A DNA stretch of 64,000 nt from Thioclava sp. GXIMD2076 (GTDB lineage Bacteria; Pseudomonadota; Alphaproteobacteria; Rhodobacterales; Rhodobacteraceae): positions 124,001 to 188,000 of the forward strand of contig NZ_CP149933.1 in NCBI RefSeq assembly GCF_037949795.1, in the 5' to 3' direction. Below are positions 35,864 through 44,898 of the stretch, in pieces (the stretch's first letter is position 1; every line of letters begins with the position of its first letter). The notes beneath the pieces are model-generated. The model did not search any database and was not told the DNA's origin. It was given only the letters and a program-made list of their open reading frames with translations. A program made the translations under genes and the position numbers.

Positions 35864-35946
35864 GGGGTCTGCTCTCTTTGAGGAAAAAGATGCCGGCCCG
35901 CCGCAGGGTCTGCGACGGATCGGCCAGTCTGGGGACGGGGAGTGGC

Positions 35947-37114
35947 TCAGGAGACCTTGAAGCGTTCCGCATAGTCGTTGCGGATCGGGTTGAACCATTC
36001 GGGGCTGGCCGGATACCACCAGAGCTTGTCGAGTGCGTCCTCGGGATAGGCGGCCTGGAACAGCTTCTTGTCCTCGGCGGTCATATATTCATCCGCGCCC
36101 GCCACCGAGGGGCTGTAGCCGCCATCAGAGGCGATCTTGCCTGCAGTCTCGGGTTTCAGGATATAGTCGAAGAAGGCATAGACCTCGTCGATATTGCGGG
36201 CCGCAGCCGACATCGCGAAGCCGTCCATCCATGTCAGTGCGCCTTCCTGTGGCGCCATGAATACCACCGGCTCGCCATCCTTGGCCATGGATTTCACCGG
36301 ACCATCCCATGTCTGGCCAATCACGCAGCCATTTTGCGCAAATCCCGAACGAATGCTGTCCGCGCTGTCCCAGAACTGCTTGAAATTCCCCTTGCGCTCG
36401 ACCGCATAGGCGAAGATCTGGTCGTAGATCTTGCGCATCGTCTCCTGATCTTTGTAGCAATCGAGCATGCGGTTCGAGGGCACCTGGCCTGTCGCATCAA
36501 GCCACAGGCCCAGACCGAGAAGCGCCGAGGTCGGGCGAACCTGCGCCTTGCCCGCATAAGTCGGGCTCCCACAGCAGACCATAGCTCGCTTGCGCGTAAT
36601 CGATGCCGGTCGAAGTGTTGAAGGACAGCCCCTCGGTGCCCCAGACATGGGGGATGTGATAAAGCCCATCGTCCCACGTCCACAGACCGGTCGAGGCTTT
36701 CAGGATCGACGGCTGATAGGCCGACAGATCTATGCGATCTTCATCAAAGGCTTGAAGCGCTTCGATATACTTGAACTCCGAAGCACGGTTGAACGACGGC
36801 ATCACAAGATCGAACCCTTCGCCGAAGGTCGATTGCATCTTGTTGATGGCTTCCTCGTTCGAGGAGAAGGGGGTCTTGTTCACCTTGATGCCGGTGGCTT
36901 CCGTGAAGCCCGACATCACCTCCTCGGGCAGCTCGTCGGACCAGCACAGAAGGTTCAGCTCGCCACTGGCGGCAAAGGCACGTTTGACGTAAAGCGGCGC
37001 GGCTATCGTGGCGGCACCTGCGGCAAGCGCCGTGCTCAGGAGGGTCCGGCGGTTGAAACTGCGCGCGGCGGCGGCGGTGAGGGAGGTGCTGGTGGGAGTG
37101 TGCGTCTTGGTCAT
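35947..37114 (-). pseudogene. Polyamine-type periplasmic binding protein, frameshifted
   Basis: A PotD-like binding protein split by a frameshift. The 5' part (from ATG 37114, behind GGAG) has a Tat-like signal region (SFNRRTLLSTALAAGAATIA), then LNLLCWSDELPEEVMSGF and runs in frame to DYAQASYGLLWEPD. There the frame shifts, and the protein resumes one base over as YAGKAQVRPTSALLGLGL through to the normal C-terminus (FNPIRNDYAERFKVS). The break is at the AA of 36558-36559; removing one base restores a continuous protein of about 388 residues. Nothing else is damaged, so it is a recent mutation or a sequencing error. Confidence 0.85.
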
Positions 37115-37173
37115 CAATATCTCCATGTTGGAACAGCAAGCACCGGAGCCGTTGAGGGCGATTATTTTGCGGT

Positions 37174-37203
37174 ATTATAATATTCTATCTGGTGAAATGT
37201 CTT
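37174..37203 (-). promoter_or_regulatory. Promoter of the polyamine-type ABC operon
   Basis: On the minus strand: -35 AAGACA (37198-37203), 18-base spacer, -10 TATAAT (37174-37179), 60 bases before the binding-protein start. The first palindrome of the 35-bp IclR-type element (37183-37197) fills the spacer, so binding there would block RNA polymerase. Confidence 0.65.
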
Positions 37204-37217
37204 GCTGCTTAATAGAA
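37183..37217. promoter_or_regulatory. 35-bp tandem palindrome element 1 (probable IclR operator)
   Basis: Two 15-bp units with centres 20 bp apart. Unit 1 is TTCTA-N5-TGAAA (37183-37197) and unit 2 is TGCTG-N5-TAGAA (37203-37217). The outer arms TTCTA and TAGAA are perfect inverted copies. The same 35-bp geometry recurs at 41684-41718 and 41818-41852. It lies between the ABC operon and the iclR gene. Confidence 0.75.
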
Positions 37218-37294
37218 TGATGAAAAATGGAAGTGAGCACGTCAAGTTTGCCGGAAGCGAAATCGGCAATTTCTCTCATGTCGGAGGATCGGAA

Positions 37295-38053
37295 GTGTCA
37301 GGGGATCAAAAAAGTGGCTATCAGGCACCCGCCAAGCTGAAGACGAAAGGCGTGGAGGCGGTGGACAAGGCGCTGCGTATCCTCAGCCTCTTCGACTCGA
37401 CGACAAAGCGCCTGTCTCTGGGCGATATCAGCGCTCGCACGGGGCTGGTGAAAAGCTCGGTGCTGCGGCTTCTGGTGTCGCTGCAATCGGCGGGCTATCT
37501 GCGTATCAGCGCCGACAAGACCTATGTCATCGGTCCCGAGGCCTTCCGCGTCGGGCGGATCTACCAGTCGACCTTCAGCCTCGAGGGCGAGATCCGTCCG
37601 GTCCTGCAAAAGCTCGTGGCAGTGACAGGAGAGAGCGCCTCCTTCTTCCGGCGCGAGGGGCAGAAGCGGGTCTGTCTGTTCCGCGAGGACTGCAATGAAC
37701 TGCTGCGCGAACATGTCGCGGAGGGCGATGCGGTGGATATCGGCAAGGGCGCTCCCAGCCATGTTTTCATCGACTATGACATGATGCGCGGCGACGAGCC
37801 CGCGCCTCTGGATATCCTCAACGAGCTGCCTGCCGTTTCGGTGGGCGAGCGCGGGCCGGGGATCGCGGGGCTCTCGGTGCCGATCTTCGGGGCGGACGGG
37901 GCGATGCTCGGAGCGATGACGGTCTCGGGGCCCGCCGCGCGGCTGACCGAGGCCAAGATCGACGAGATCCAGCCGATCCTCATGGCGGGGGCCGCCACGG
38001 CCTGCGCCTCGCTCGGCGCGCGGTTCTATGAACTCTGGGAAGGGCGGCTCTAA
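37295..38053 (+). CDS. IclR-family transcriptional regulator
   Basis: A 252-residue regulator. The N-terminal winged helix-turn-helix (VDKALRILSLFDSTTKRLSLGDI, TGLVKSSVLRLLVSLQSAGYL) is followed by the IclR effector domain (FRREGQKRVCLFRED, GPGIAGLSVPIFGADG). I choose GTG 37295, which sits 7 bases behind GGAGG; an upstream ATG at 37202 is open but has no ribosome site and would add about 30 unconserved residues. It diverges from the ABC operon and its last bases overlap the convergent hydroxyacid dehydrogenase. It is the obvious candidate to bind the three 35-bp elements. Confidence 0.85.
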   Translation: MSGDQKSGYQAPAKLKTKGVEAVDKALRILSLFDSTTKRLSLGDISARTGLVKSSVLRLLVSLQSAGYLRISADKTYVIGPEAFRVGRIYQSTFSLEGEIRPVLQKLVAVTGESASFFRREGQKRVCLFREDCNELLREHVAEGDAVDIGKGAPSHVFIDYDMMRGDEPAPLDILNELPAVSVGERGPGIAGLSVPIFGADGAMLGAMTVSGPAARLTEAKIDEIQPILMAGAATACASLGARFYELWEGRL

Positions 38054-39000
38054 TAGCCGCGCACCAGATCCACCACATCCCTCATCGGGTTTCCTGACAG
38101 ATAGGCCGCCAGATTGAAGGCCATCTTGCGCTCGAACCGCGCACGCTCGGACCCGCCCCTGAAGGATTGATGCGGGGTCAGCAGCACATTGGGATGGCCG
38201 TAATAGGGGTGGCCATCCGTCAGGGGCTCGGGCGTGGTCACATCCAGCGTGGCACGCGCAACCGTGCCATCCCCGAGCGCGGCCAGAAGGGCTGCGTCAT
38301 CGACGAGCCCGCCGCGTGCGATATTGATGATATGACAGCCTCTCTTGGCCCCTGCCAGAAAGGCTTCGTTGACCATGCCTTCCGTCTCGGGCGTCAGTGG
38401 CGCGGCCAGCACGATATGATCGGAGGCTTGCGCCACCTCTTGTGGCGAGGCACAGGCGATAACCCCTTCCTCGGGGCTGTCCCACGGGCCACGGCGGCAG
38501 GCGCGCACCTCCATGCCGAAGGCCAGCGCGCGTCGCGCGATCTCCGAGCCGATAGCGCCGTAGCCGATGATACCGACACTGCCGCCCTCGAGTGTGCCAA
38601 GATTGCGCGGCCCCCAGTCGGATGGGCCATGCACCACCGCACCGGCCAGATCCTTCACCATCAGGAGCATCGCCGCCATTACATATTCGGCGATCTGGGG
38701 TGCGGTCAGCCCGCGCCCGCAGCTGACGATCCGGTCCTTTTTCAACCAGTCGGGATAGACCTCGACCCCCGCCGAGAAGGTCTGCACCCATTTCAGTGCG
38801 GGCAGGTCCAGGTGGGCGGGGGCCTGTTTCCAGCCTGGGATATTGCGCGTGACGAGGATTTCCGCCTCGGTGGGCACATCGAAGGGGCGGTCGGCATCCA
38901 GACAATCGATCACCTGTGGTGCTTGCGGCAGAGCGGCCAGAAAGCGGCCGAATTCGGCATCGATCTGGTTGGCGATAACGGGGTGGCGATCGGCTGTCAT
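38050..39000 (-). CDS. D-2-hydroxyacid dehydrogenase
   Basis: A 316-residue NAD(P)-dependent dehydrogenase. It shows VGIIGYGAIGSEIARRALAFGMEV near residue 145 (Rossmann motif), the HIINIARGGLVDDAALLAAL segment and the catalytic histidine in LTPHQSFRG. It probably reduces or oxidises a 2-oxo/2-hydroxy acid produced in this catabolic cluster. It is the last gene of the abrB-like, aldehyde dehydrogenase, hydroxyacid dehydrogenase series (18-base gap) and overlaps the iclR end by 4 bases. Confidence 0.85.
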   Translation of the reverse strand: MTADRHPVIANQIDAEFGRFLAALPQAPQVIDCLDADRPFDVPTEAEILVTRNIPGWKQAPAHLDLPALKWVQTFSAGVEVYPDWLKKDRIVSCGRGLTAPQIAEYVMAAMLLMVKDLAGAVVHGPSDWGPRNLGTLEGGSVGIIGYGAIGSEIARRALAFGMEVRACRRGPWDSPEEGVIACASPQEVAQASDHIVLAAPLTPETEGMVNEAFLAGAKRGCHIINIARGGLVDDAALLAALGDGTVARATLDVTTPEPLTDGHPYYGHPNVLLTPHQSFRGGSERARFERKMAFNLAAYLSGNPMRDVVDLVRGY

Positions 39001-39018
39001 GGATTTTCTTTCAAGGGT

Positions 39019-40503
39019 TCAGAGTGGGAAAGGGTAGGGCGCCTCATCGGCGAGATTGATCCAAACGCTCTTGGTCTGGAGATAGTCATGGATCATCTCG
39101 ACACCGCCTTCGCGACCGATGCCGGAGGCTTTGAAGCCGCCAAAGGGCGAGATATGCGAGCCGCCTTTATAGCTGTTGACCCAGATGGTGCCAGCCTCGA
39201 TCCGGGCGGCGATCTTGTGGACGCGTGCGATATCGCGGGTCCAGAGGCCGGCGCCCAGACCGAAGGCCGTGCCATTGGCGATCTCGACCGCCTGCGCCTC
39301 GGTCTCGAAGGGGATCACCGACAGGACCGGGCCGAAGACCTCTTCCTGCGCGATGCGCGAGGCGGGATCGACATCGGCGAAAATGGTGGGGGCGACAAAC
39401 AGCGCCGCACCGCCCTTCGGGTCGGCCACCGCCCCGCCCCCGCACAGAAGGCGGGCGCCATCTTCCTTTGCCCAAGAGATACAGGTCATGATGCGGTCAA
39501 ATTGCGCCCTGTTGGCGACAGGGCCGATATCGGTGTCAGGCGACATCGGATCGCCGAGGCGGATCTTGTCCGCCAACTCCGTGATGCGTGTCAGGACGCG
39601 GTCATAGACCGACACATGCACCAGTGCCCGCGAGCCCGCCACACAGCTTTGCCCGCCCGAGCCGAAGATGCCCTGCACCACGCCGCGGGCGGCCTGCTCG
39701 AGATCGGCATCGGCGAAGACGATGTTGGGGGATTTCCCGCCCAGTTCCAGCGTTGCGGGGCGCAGGTTATGGGCGGCGGCCATATAGGCCTGACGCCCGC
39801 CGCCAATGCCGCCGGTAAAGGCCACCTTGGCGATCCCGGGATGGCGAGTCAGCGCGGCACCGGCCTCGGCCCCGAGACCCGTCACGATATTCAGCACGCC
39901 CGCCGGAAGCCCGGCCTCCTCGGTCACGATCTGGGCAAAGCGCACGGCAGAGGCAGAGGTATATTCCGACGGTTTCACCACTGCCACATTGCCCGCCGCC
40001 AGCGCCGGTGCCAGCTTCCAGCTGAGTAGCATCAGCGGCGAATTCCACGGCGTGATCATCGCGATGACCCCCAGCGGCTCGTGGCGGGTATAGTTCATCA
40101 TATCGGGGTTCTCGGTGGGCAGGACCGCGCCGTTGATCTTGTCGCAGAGCCCCGCATAGAAGCGATACCATTCGGGGATGCGCCTGAGCTGCGCCAGCAT
40201 CTCCTTGTAGGTCTTGCCGTTGTCGCGGGTCTCGATGCGCGCCAGTTCCTCGGCATGGGCGGTGATCACATCGGCCATACGGTTCATGAGTGCCGCGCGC
40301 TTCGTGGCGGTCAGCCCGCCCCATGCGGGGTCTTTGAACGCTCGGTGCGCGGCGGCCACGGCCAGTTCCACATCCGCCGCATCCGAGCGCGGAATGCGAC
40401 CCCAAGGCGCGGCTTCATAGGGATTGTCGCATTCGAGCCACGCGCCAGATTGCGCGGGGCAGGATGCGCCATCGATAAAGTTCTCAACGGTCAGCAGGGT
40501 CAT
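39019..40503 (-). CDS. NAD(P)-dependent aldehyde dehydrogenase
   Basis: A 494-residue enzyme with ITPWNSPLMLLSWKLAPALAAG in the coenzyme domain, the glutamate segment LELGGKSPNIVFADAD and the catalytic cysteine in GGQSCVAGSR, with the C-terminal INSYKGGSHISPFGGFKASGIG-like stretch. It would oxidise the aminoaldehyde formed by the nearby aminotransferase or amine oxidases. ATG 40503 has AAGGA at good spacing. It is the middle gene of a three-gene operon. Confidence 0.88.
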   Translation of the reverse strand: MTLLTVENFIDGASCPAQSGAWLECDNPYEAAPWGRIPRSDAADVELAVAAAHRAFKDPAWGGLTATKRAALMNRMADVITAHAEELARIETRDNGKTYKEMLAQLRRIPEWYRFYAGLCDKINGAVLPTENPDMMNYTRHEPLGVIAMITPWNSPLMLLSWKLAPALAAGNVAVVKPSEYTSASAVRFAQIVTEEAGLPAGVLNIVTGLGAEAGAALTRHPGIAKVAFTGGIGGGRQAYMAAAHNLRPATLELGGKSPNIVFADADLEQAARGVVQGIFGSGGQSCVAGSRALVHVSVYDRVLTRITELADKIRLGDPMSPDTDIGPVANRAQFDRIMTCISWAKEDGARLLCGGGAVADPKGGAALFVAPTIFADVDPASRIAQEEVFGPVLSVIPFETEAQAVEIANGTAFGLGAGLWTRDIARVHKIAARIEAGTIWVNSYKGGSHISPFGGFKASGIGREGGVEMIHDYLQTKSVWINLADEAPYPFPL

Positions 40504-40574
40504 GTCATCGTCCTTCATGTGCCCTATGGGGCAGGAATGTGAGGCTCCGTGCAAGAGCGGAATGTCAAACGGGG

Positions 40575-41642
40575 TCAGGGCTTAGCGCCACAACGTGCCA
40601 GAAGGCGGCTCAGTATGTGCCAGAACGGTTCGAGCATGAGATTGGCCAGCAGGATGCGGGTGAGGTGGAAGCTCAGCACCAGTGGCACCGAGACCCCCAT
40701 GGCGCGCGCGGCCACCGTCATTTCCGGCATGCCGCCTGGGGACATGCCGAAGAGCAGCGCGGCCTCGTCCATGGTGCTTATCCGCGCCATCGCCAGCGCG
40801 GCCAGGACCAGAAGCACGGTAAGACAGAGGGTGGAGACCGCCGAGACCACCACCAGCCGCAAGGAGCGGCGCAGAAAATCGGGGACCATCCGCGCGCCCA
40901 GCGAGACACCGAGAATGATCTGGCAGACGGTCACGATCCAATGCGGCAGGGTCACCGGATCGAGATCCGTCTGCTGCAGCGCGATGGCGAAGAGGCAGGG
41001 CGCGATCATCCACGGGTTGGGCAGGAAGCTGCGGCGCGCCAGATGCGCCACGCCCACCCCGCCTGCCAGCAGGAGGGCGACCCAGAGGAGATCGGCCGGT
41101 GTGTAGGCCTGTGTTCCGCCCACCGCGGCCGCAACCGCGTCGCGGGTGTGATCGGGCAGGAAGACATGCAGCAGCACCGGATAGCTGAGCACGACCACGC
41201 CGAGCCGCACGGTCTGTGCGAGCACCAAATGCGCCTCCGATGCGCCCGCCCGCTGTGCCTGCACGGCCATCAGCACGACGCCCCCCGGTATGGTGCAGAA
41301 AAACGCCGTCGAAGCATCAAGCTCCGCGCCCTTTGTGAACAGGCCCGTGAACAGCAGGCCGGAGAGCAGCGTGAAGAGGCCACAGGCGAGGATCAGCGGC
41401 AGATAGGCAATCAGTTGGGCCATGATCTCGGGAGTGAAGCTTTGACCCAGCGAGAGCCCCAGCACCACCAGCCCGTAGGCGCGGATACGGTCGATGCGGA
41501 TCGTCATCCCCGCCAGCGTGAATCCCGTGCTGACAAGCAAGGCGCCGATCAGCCAGCCGAGCGGGATATGGGCGGCGGTCGCCAATGCGCCGCCGCCACC
41601 TGCAGCCGTCAGAACCAGAAGGATCTTCCAGAATGTCACCAC
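40575..41642 (-). CDS. AbrB-family membrane protein
   Basis: A 355-residue protein with about ten transmembrane segments, made of two related halves as in the AbrB (ammonia monooxygenase-like, PF05145) family. It has GWLIGALLVS near residue 30 and conserved glycine-proline turns (CTIPGGVVLMA in half one, GMSPGGMPEMT in half two). It starts at GTG 41642 behind AGGAG. The biochemical role of the family is unsettled; a transporter for a product of this pathway is an inference from context. It leads the operon downstream of the 41.7 kb promoter. Confidence 0.78.
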   Translation of the reverse strand: MVTFWKILLVLTAAGGGGALATAAHIPLGWLIGALLVSTGFTLAGMTIRIDRIRAYGLVVLGLSLGQSFTPEIMAQLIAYLPLILACGLFTLLSGLLFTGLFTKGAELDASTAFFCTIPGGVVLMAVQAQRAGASEAHLVLAQTVRLGVVVLSYPVLLHVFLPDHTRDAVAAAVGGTQAYTPADLLWVALLLAGGVGVAHLARRSFLPNPWMIAPCLFAIALQQTDLDPVTLPHWIVTVCQIILGVSLGARMVPDFLRRSLRLVVVSAVSTLCLTVLLVLAALAMARISTMDEAALLFGMSPGGMPEMTVAARAMGVSVPLVLSFHLTRILLANLMLEPFWHILSRLLARCGAKP

Positions 41643-41683
41643 GAAGCGTCTCCTGCGCCGCGCGGGCGTCGTTACTGGAAATA

Positions 41684-41718
41684 TTCTACTAGATAGAACT
41701 TAGTTATGTTAAATAGAA
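41684..41718. promoter_or_regulatory. 35-bp tandem palindrome element 2 (probable IclR operator)
   Basis: Unit 1 is a perfect TTCTA-N5-TAGAA (41684-41698). Unit 2 is TTATG-N5-TAGAA (41704-41718). Centres are 20 bp apart, and the outer arms TTCTA/TAGAA are identical to those of the other two elements. Unit 2 covers the -10 of the abrB-like promoter and unit 1 lies near its start point. Confidence 0.75.
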
Positions 41719-41740
41719 CAATATTCCCTTGGGCTGACAA
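41712..41740 (-). promoter_or_regulatory. Promoter of the abrB-like/aldehyde dehydrogenase operon
   Basis: Minus strand: -35 TTGTCA (41735-41740), 17-base spacer, -10 TCTATT (41712-41717), about 70 bases before GTG 41642. The -10 lies inside unit 2 of the 35-bp element. The same TGTTCTATTTA context surrounds the -10 of the opposite promoter. Confidence 0.6.
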
Positions 41741-41795
41741 GAGCCTAACTTCGAGGCAGTGACGAATATCCTGCACCGGAAAGGCGCCATGCTGC

Positions 41796-41824
41796 TTGAC
41801 GAACGAAAAGGGCGATGTTCTATT
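41796..41824 (+). promoter_or_regulatory. Promoter of the class III aminotransferase gene
   Basis: -35 TTGACG (41796-41801), 17-base spacer, -10 TCTATT (41819-41824), about 100 bases before ATG 41927. The -10 is inside unit 1 of the third 35-bp element. Confidence 0.6.
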
Positions 41825-41852
41825 TATGGAAATAGTGTTCTGCCCAATAGAA
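41818..41852. promoter_or_regulatory. 35-bp tandem palindrome element 3 (probable IclR operator)
   Basis: Unit 1 is TTCTA-N5-GGAAA (41818-41832) and unit 2 is TTCTG-N5-TAGAA (41838-41852), again with centres 20 bp apart and perfect outer arms. It overlaps the -10 and start region of the aminotransferase promoter. An inner dyad CTATTT-N4-AAATAG (41820-41835) is also present. Confidence 0.75.
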
Positions 41853-41926
41853 TAATACTAAACGTTTTCGCGCCATATCCTGACGCGTCGCCCCCGATTC
41901 CGGCACAGTGTTGAAAGGCTGTCTTG

Positions 41927-43297
41927 ATGAATAAACCCCTGCTGAATTCCGTGGCCGCGATGGATGCGGCCCATCAGATCCACCCGCATACCAACCTGCG
42001 TAAACATCTGGAAACCGGCCCGAACGAGTTGCTGGTGCGTGGCGAGGGCATTCAGGTTTTTGATGAGACGGGCAAGGGCTATATCGAAGGGGCCGCGGCG
42101 CTCTGGTGTTCGTCGCTGGGCTTTGGCAACGCGCGTCTGGCCGAGGTGGCCAAGCAGGCGATCACCGATCTGGGCTATTACCACAACTTCCGCGGCTCAG
42201 GCACGCCGCAGGCGGCCCAGCTTTGCTCGAAACTGGCCGATATCGCGCCCGACGGCATGGACAAGATCCTGCTGCAATCCTCGGGCACGGAGGCCAATGA
42301 CACCGCACTCAAGCTCGTGTGGTATTACTGGGATGCGATGGGCGCCCCGCAGCGCCGCAAGATCATCTCGCGTCACGAGGGCTATCACGGCACTGGCACG
42401 CTGACCTCCTGCCTGACCGGCAAGGTGAAGTTCCATGAGGGCTACGGGCTGCCCTTCAGCGAGTTCCACTATGTCACCCAACCCTATTACTACCGCAAGG
42501 CCGAAGAGGGCGAGAGCGAGCAGGAGTTTTCCACCCGCCTTGCCAACGAGATCGAGGAGCTGATCCTGCGCGAGGGCCCCGAGACGGTAGCGGCCTTCTG
42601 GGCGGAGCCGGTCATGGGCTCGGGCGGCGCCATCACCCCGCCCGCCGGATATTTCGAGAAGGTTCAGGCGGTTCTCGACAAATATGGAGTGCTTTTCGTG
42701 GCCGATGAGGTCATCTGCGGCTTTGCCCGCACAGGCGAGATGTGGGGGAGCCAGACCTACGGGATCAAGCCTGACCTGATCTGCTGCGCCAAGGCGCTTT
42801 CGGCGGCGGTAATCCCGATCTCGGCGGTGATCGTGGGCGAGCGCGTGTTTGAGGGGATGATGGCCCAGTCCGACAAGCGTGGCAGCTTCACCCATGGCTA
42901 TACCTATAGCGGACATCCGGTGGCCTGCGCCGTGGCCCATGAGGTGCTGACGATCTACGAGGAAATGGATCTGGTGGCCCATGTGAAATCGCTCGAGCCC
43001 GCCTTCCTTGGCGGATTCAAGGCGCTGGAAGACCATCCGCTGGTCGGTAATATCGATGGTGTCGGCCTGATCGGTGCGCTCGAGGTGGTGGCCGACAAGA
43101 AGACCCGTGCGATACATGATCCGGCGCTGGCTGTGATGCCGATGCTCGACCGGCTGACCCGCAAACACGGGCTGATCACCCGCCTGATCGGCAACCGGAT
43201 CGCACTCGCCCCGCCGCAGATCATCACCGAAGCCGAGGTGGGCGAGATGTTTACCCGTCTCAAGGCCGCGCTCGACGAGGCGCATGCCGCGCTCTGA
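41927..43297 (+). CDS. Class III PLP aminotransferase (amine:pyruvate type)
   Basis: A 456-residue omega-aminotransferase. It shows IQVFDETGKGYIEGAAALWC, LLQSSGTEANDTALKL, RHEGYHGTGTLTSCLTG, the PLP aspartate in FVADEVICGFARTG, and the PLP lysine in CCAKALSAAVIPISAV. This group includes putrescine:pyruvate and beta-alanine-type transaminases. It would produce an aldehyde for the dehydrogenase encoded by the divergent operon. ATG 41927 follows GAAAGG by 8 bases. It ends at a strong hairpin. Confidence 0.88.
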   Translation: MNKPLLNSVAAMDAAHQIHPHTNLRKHLETGPNELLVRGEGIQVFDETGKGYIEGAAALWCSSLGFGNARLAEVAKQAITDLGYYHNFRGSGTPQAAQLCSKLADIAPDGMDKILLQSSGTEANDTALKLVWYYWDAMGAPQRRKIISRHEGYHGTGTLTSCLTGKVKFHEGYGLPFSEFHYVTQPYYYRKAEEGESEQEFSTRLANEIEELILREGPETVAAFWAEPVMGSGGAITPPAGYFEKVQAVLDKYGVLFVADEVICGFARTGEMWGSQTYGIKPDLICCAKALSAAVIPISAVIVGERVFEGMMAQSDKRGSFTHGYTYSGHPVACAVAHEVLTIYEEMDLVAHVKSLEPAFLGGFKALEDHPLVGNIDGVGLIGALEVVADKKTRAIHDPALAVMPMLDRLTRKHGLITRLIGNRIALAPPQIITEAEVGEMFTRLKAALDEAHAAL

Positions 43298-43311
43298 GCG
43301 CACAGGAAACG

Positions 43312-43344
43312 CCCCTACGCCCGCCCGTGCGGCGGGCGTAGGGG
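43312..43344. terminator. Strong hairpin between convergent genes
   Basis: A perfect 14-bp GC-rich stem (CCCCTACGCCCGCC with its complement 43331-43344) and a 5-base loop lie between the aminotransferase stop and the SDR stop. A T tract is missing, but stem strength and position indicate a bidirectional transcription barrier. Confidence 0.75.
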
Positions 43345-43366
43345 ATGACGGAGAAACCGTTGGGGG

Positions 43367-44146
43367 TCAGGCGGCCATCCAGCCGCCATCGACCAGAAGG
43401 TTATGCCCGTTGATGAATTGCGTCTCGGGCGCCGCGAGGAAGGCCACGGCCTCGGCCACATCGCGCGGCTGGCCCAGACGGGGCGAGGGCGTGCGGGCGC
43501 GCGAATAGGCCATCGCCTCCTCGCTGACCGCAGGGCCGCTCTTGCCGGTCAGGATCTTGCCCGGCGAGACGGCGTTGCACACGATGCCGTCGGTGGCATG
43601 ATCGGCCGCGATCTGGCGGGTCATCTGCAGCACGGCCGCTTTCGAGACGCCATAGGCGAAGGAGCGCGGCGAGGCGATCATCCCGTGCTGCGAGCCGATA
43701 TTGATGATCCGTCCACGCTCGCCCTCGGGGCCACGCGGATCCTGCGCCAGCATCTGGCACAGGCTGGCCTGCAGCGTGACATAGACACCCGTCAGATTGA
43801 CCGAGGTGACCCGCTCCCACTCGGCCAGATCGGTATCGGGCAGCGCCCGTCCCCCCGGCACCATGGCCGAGGTCACCACGATATCGAGCCGTCCGTGACG
43901 CGCGGCAATCCCGCGGATCAGATCCTGTGTGGCCAGGGGATCGCGCACATCGAGGCGTGCGAACTCATTGGCCGGTGACAGGGCGCGCAGGGGCGCGCGC
44001 ACGGGATCGCCGCCCTCGACCACATGCTCGGTCACATCGGCGGCGATGGTGGTGGCGCCTTCGGAGGCCAGACGCAGCGCGATGGCGCGACCGATCCCCG
44101 ATGAGGCACCGGTCACAAGGGCGGTCAGCCCGTTCAGGCGGCTCAC
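43367..44146 (-). CDS. Short-chain dehydrogenase/reductase
   Basis: A 259-residue SDR oxidoreductase with the cofactor motif TGASSGIG at residues 13-20, NIGSQHG carrying the catalytic serine, the YxxxK pair in [10 protein letters not shown], and the C-terminal [12 protein letters not shown]. It starts at GTG overlapping the ATPase stop (GTGA). It is the last gene of the AllA/PuuE-like operon and probably oxidises or reduces an intermediate there. The substrate is unknown. Confidence 0.85.
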   Translation of the reverse strand: MSRLNGLTALVTGASSGIGRAIALRLASEGATTIAADVTEHVVEGGDPVRAPLRALSPANEFARLDVRDPLATQDLIRGIAARHGRLDIVVTSAMVPGGRALPDTDLAEWERVTSVNLTGVYVTLQASLCQMLAQDPRGPEGERGRIINIGSQHGMIASPRSFAYGVSKAAVLQMTRQIAADHATDGIVCNAVSPGKILTGKSGPAVSEEAMAYSRARTPSPRLGQPRDVAEAVAFLAAPETQFINGHNLLVDGGWMAA

Positions 44147-44898
44147 CGGATGATCCGTTCGAGGAAGGCCTTCGCGCGGGGATGGCGCGGGGCGGTGAAG
44201 AAATCCTCGGGCGGACGGCGTTCGAGAATGGCGCCCTGATCCATGAAGACAATCTCGTCGGCGACCTTGCGGGCAAAGCCCATCTCGTGGGTGACGCAGA
44301 TCATGGTCATCCCGCCCGCGGCCAGATCGGTGATCACATCGAGCACCTCGCCGATCATCTCGGGGTCGAGCGCCGAAGTCGGCTCATCGAACAGCATCGC
44401 CTCGGGCTCCATGCACAGGGCGCGGGCGATGGCCACACGCTGCTGCTGGCCGCCCGAAAGCTGGCTCGGAACCTTATACGCGTGATCGGCGATGCGGACG
44501 CGTTCGAGATAATACATCGCGCGGTCCTCGGCCTCGGCTTTGGGCACCTTGCCGATCCGGCGCGGGGCGACGGTGAGATTGTCGAGCACACTCAGATGCG
44601 GGAAGAGGTTGAAATGCTGGAACACCATGCCCACGCGGCGGCGCACCTTGTCGACGCCGCGCCCCGAAGATGTCAGCTCGTTATCGCCGACGCGGATGAG
44701 CCCGTCCTGAAATTTCTCGAGCCCGTTGATGCAGCGGATCAGTGTCGATTTACCGGAGCCCGAGGGGCCACAGATAACGACCTTGCGGCCTTTCGGGACG
44801 TCGAGGGTGATCTCTTTGAGGGCCTGGAACTTGTCATAGAACTTCGAGAGGCCCTGAACCTTGATGAGCGGGTCTGTCGCGGTATCAGAAGCGGGCAT
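44143..44898 (-). CDS. Polar amino acid ABC transporter ATP-binding protein
   Basis: A 251-residue ATPase of the GlnQ/AapP type with Walker [19 protein letters not shown] near residue 43, signature [15 protein letters not shown], Walker [16 protein letters not shown] and switch [16 protein letters not shown] 44898 has GGAG and overlaps the epimerase end by 14 bases. It energises the two permeases upstream in the operon. Confidence 0.9.
   Translation of the reverse strand: MPASDTATDPLIKVQGLSKFYDKFQALKEITLDVPKGRKVVICGPSGSGKSTLIRCINGLEKFQDGLIRVGDNELTSSGRGVDKVRRRVGMVFQHFNLFPHLSVLDNLTVAPRRIGKVPKAEAEDRAMYYLERVRIADHAYKVPSQLSGGQQQRVAIARALCMEPEAMLFDEPTSALDPEMIGEVLDVITDLAAGGMTMICVTHEMGFARKVADEIVFMDQGAILERRPPEDFFTAPRHPRAKAFLERIIR

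Noticed and set aside
36540..36580. Programmed frameshift in the binding-protein gene
   Set aside because: There is no slippery run (only two A), no pause structure or internal ribosome site nearby, and binding proteins are not known to use recoding. Mutation or sequencing error is simpler.
38167..40029. A 620-residue open frame on the plus strand across the hydroxyacid and aldehyde dehydrogenase genes
   Set aside because: It covers two convincing genes on the opposite strand, including their active sites; composition is that of a complement of coding sequence.
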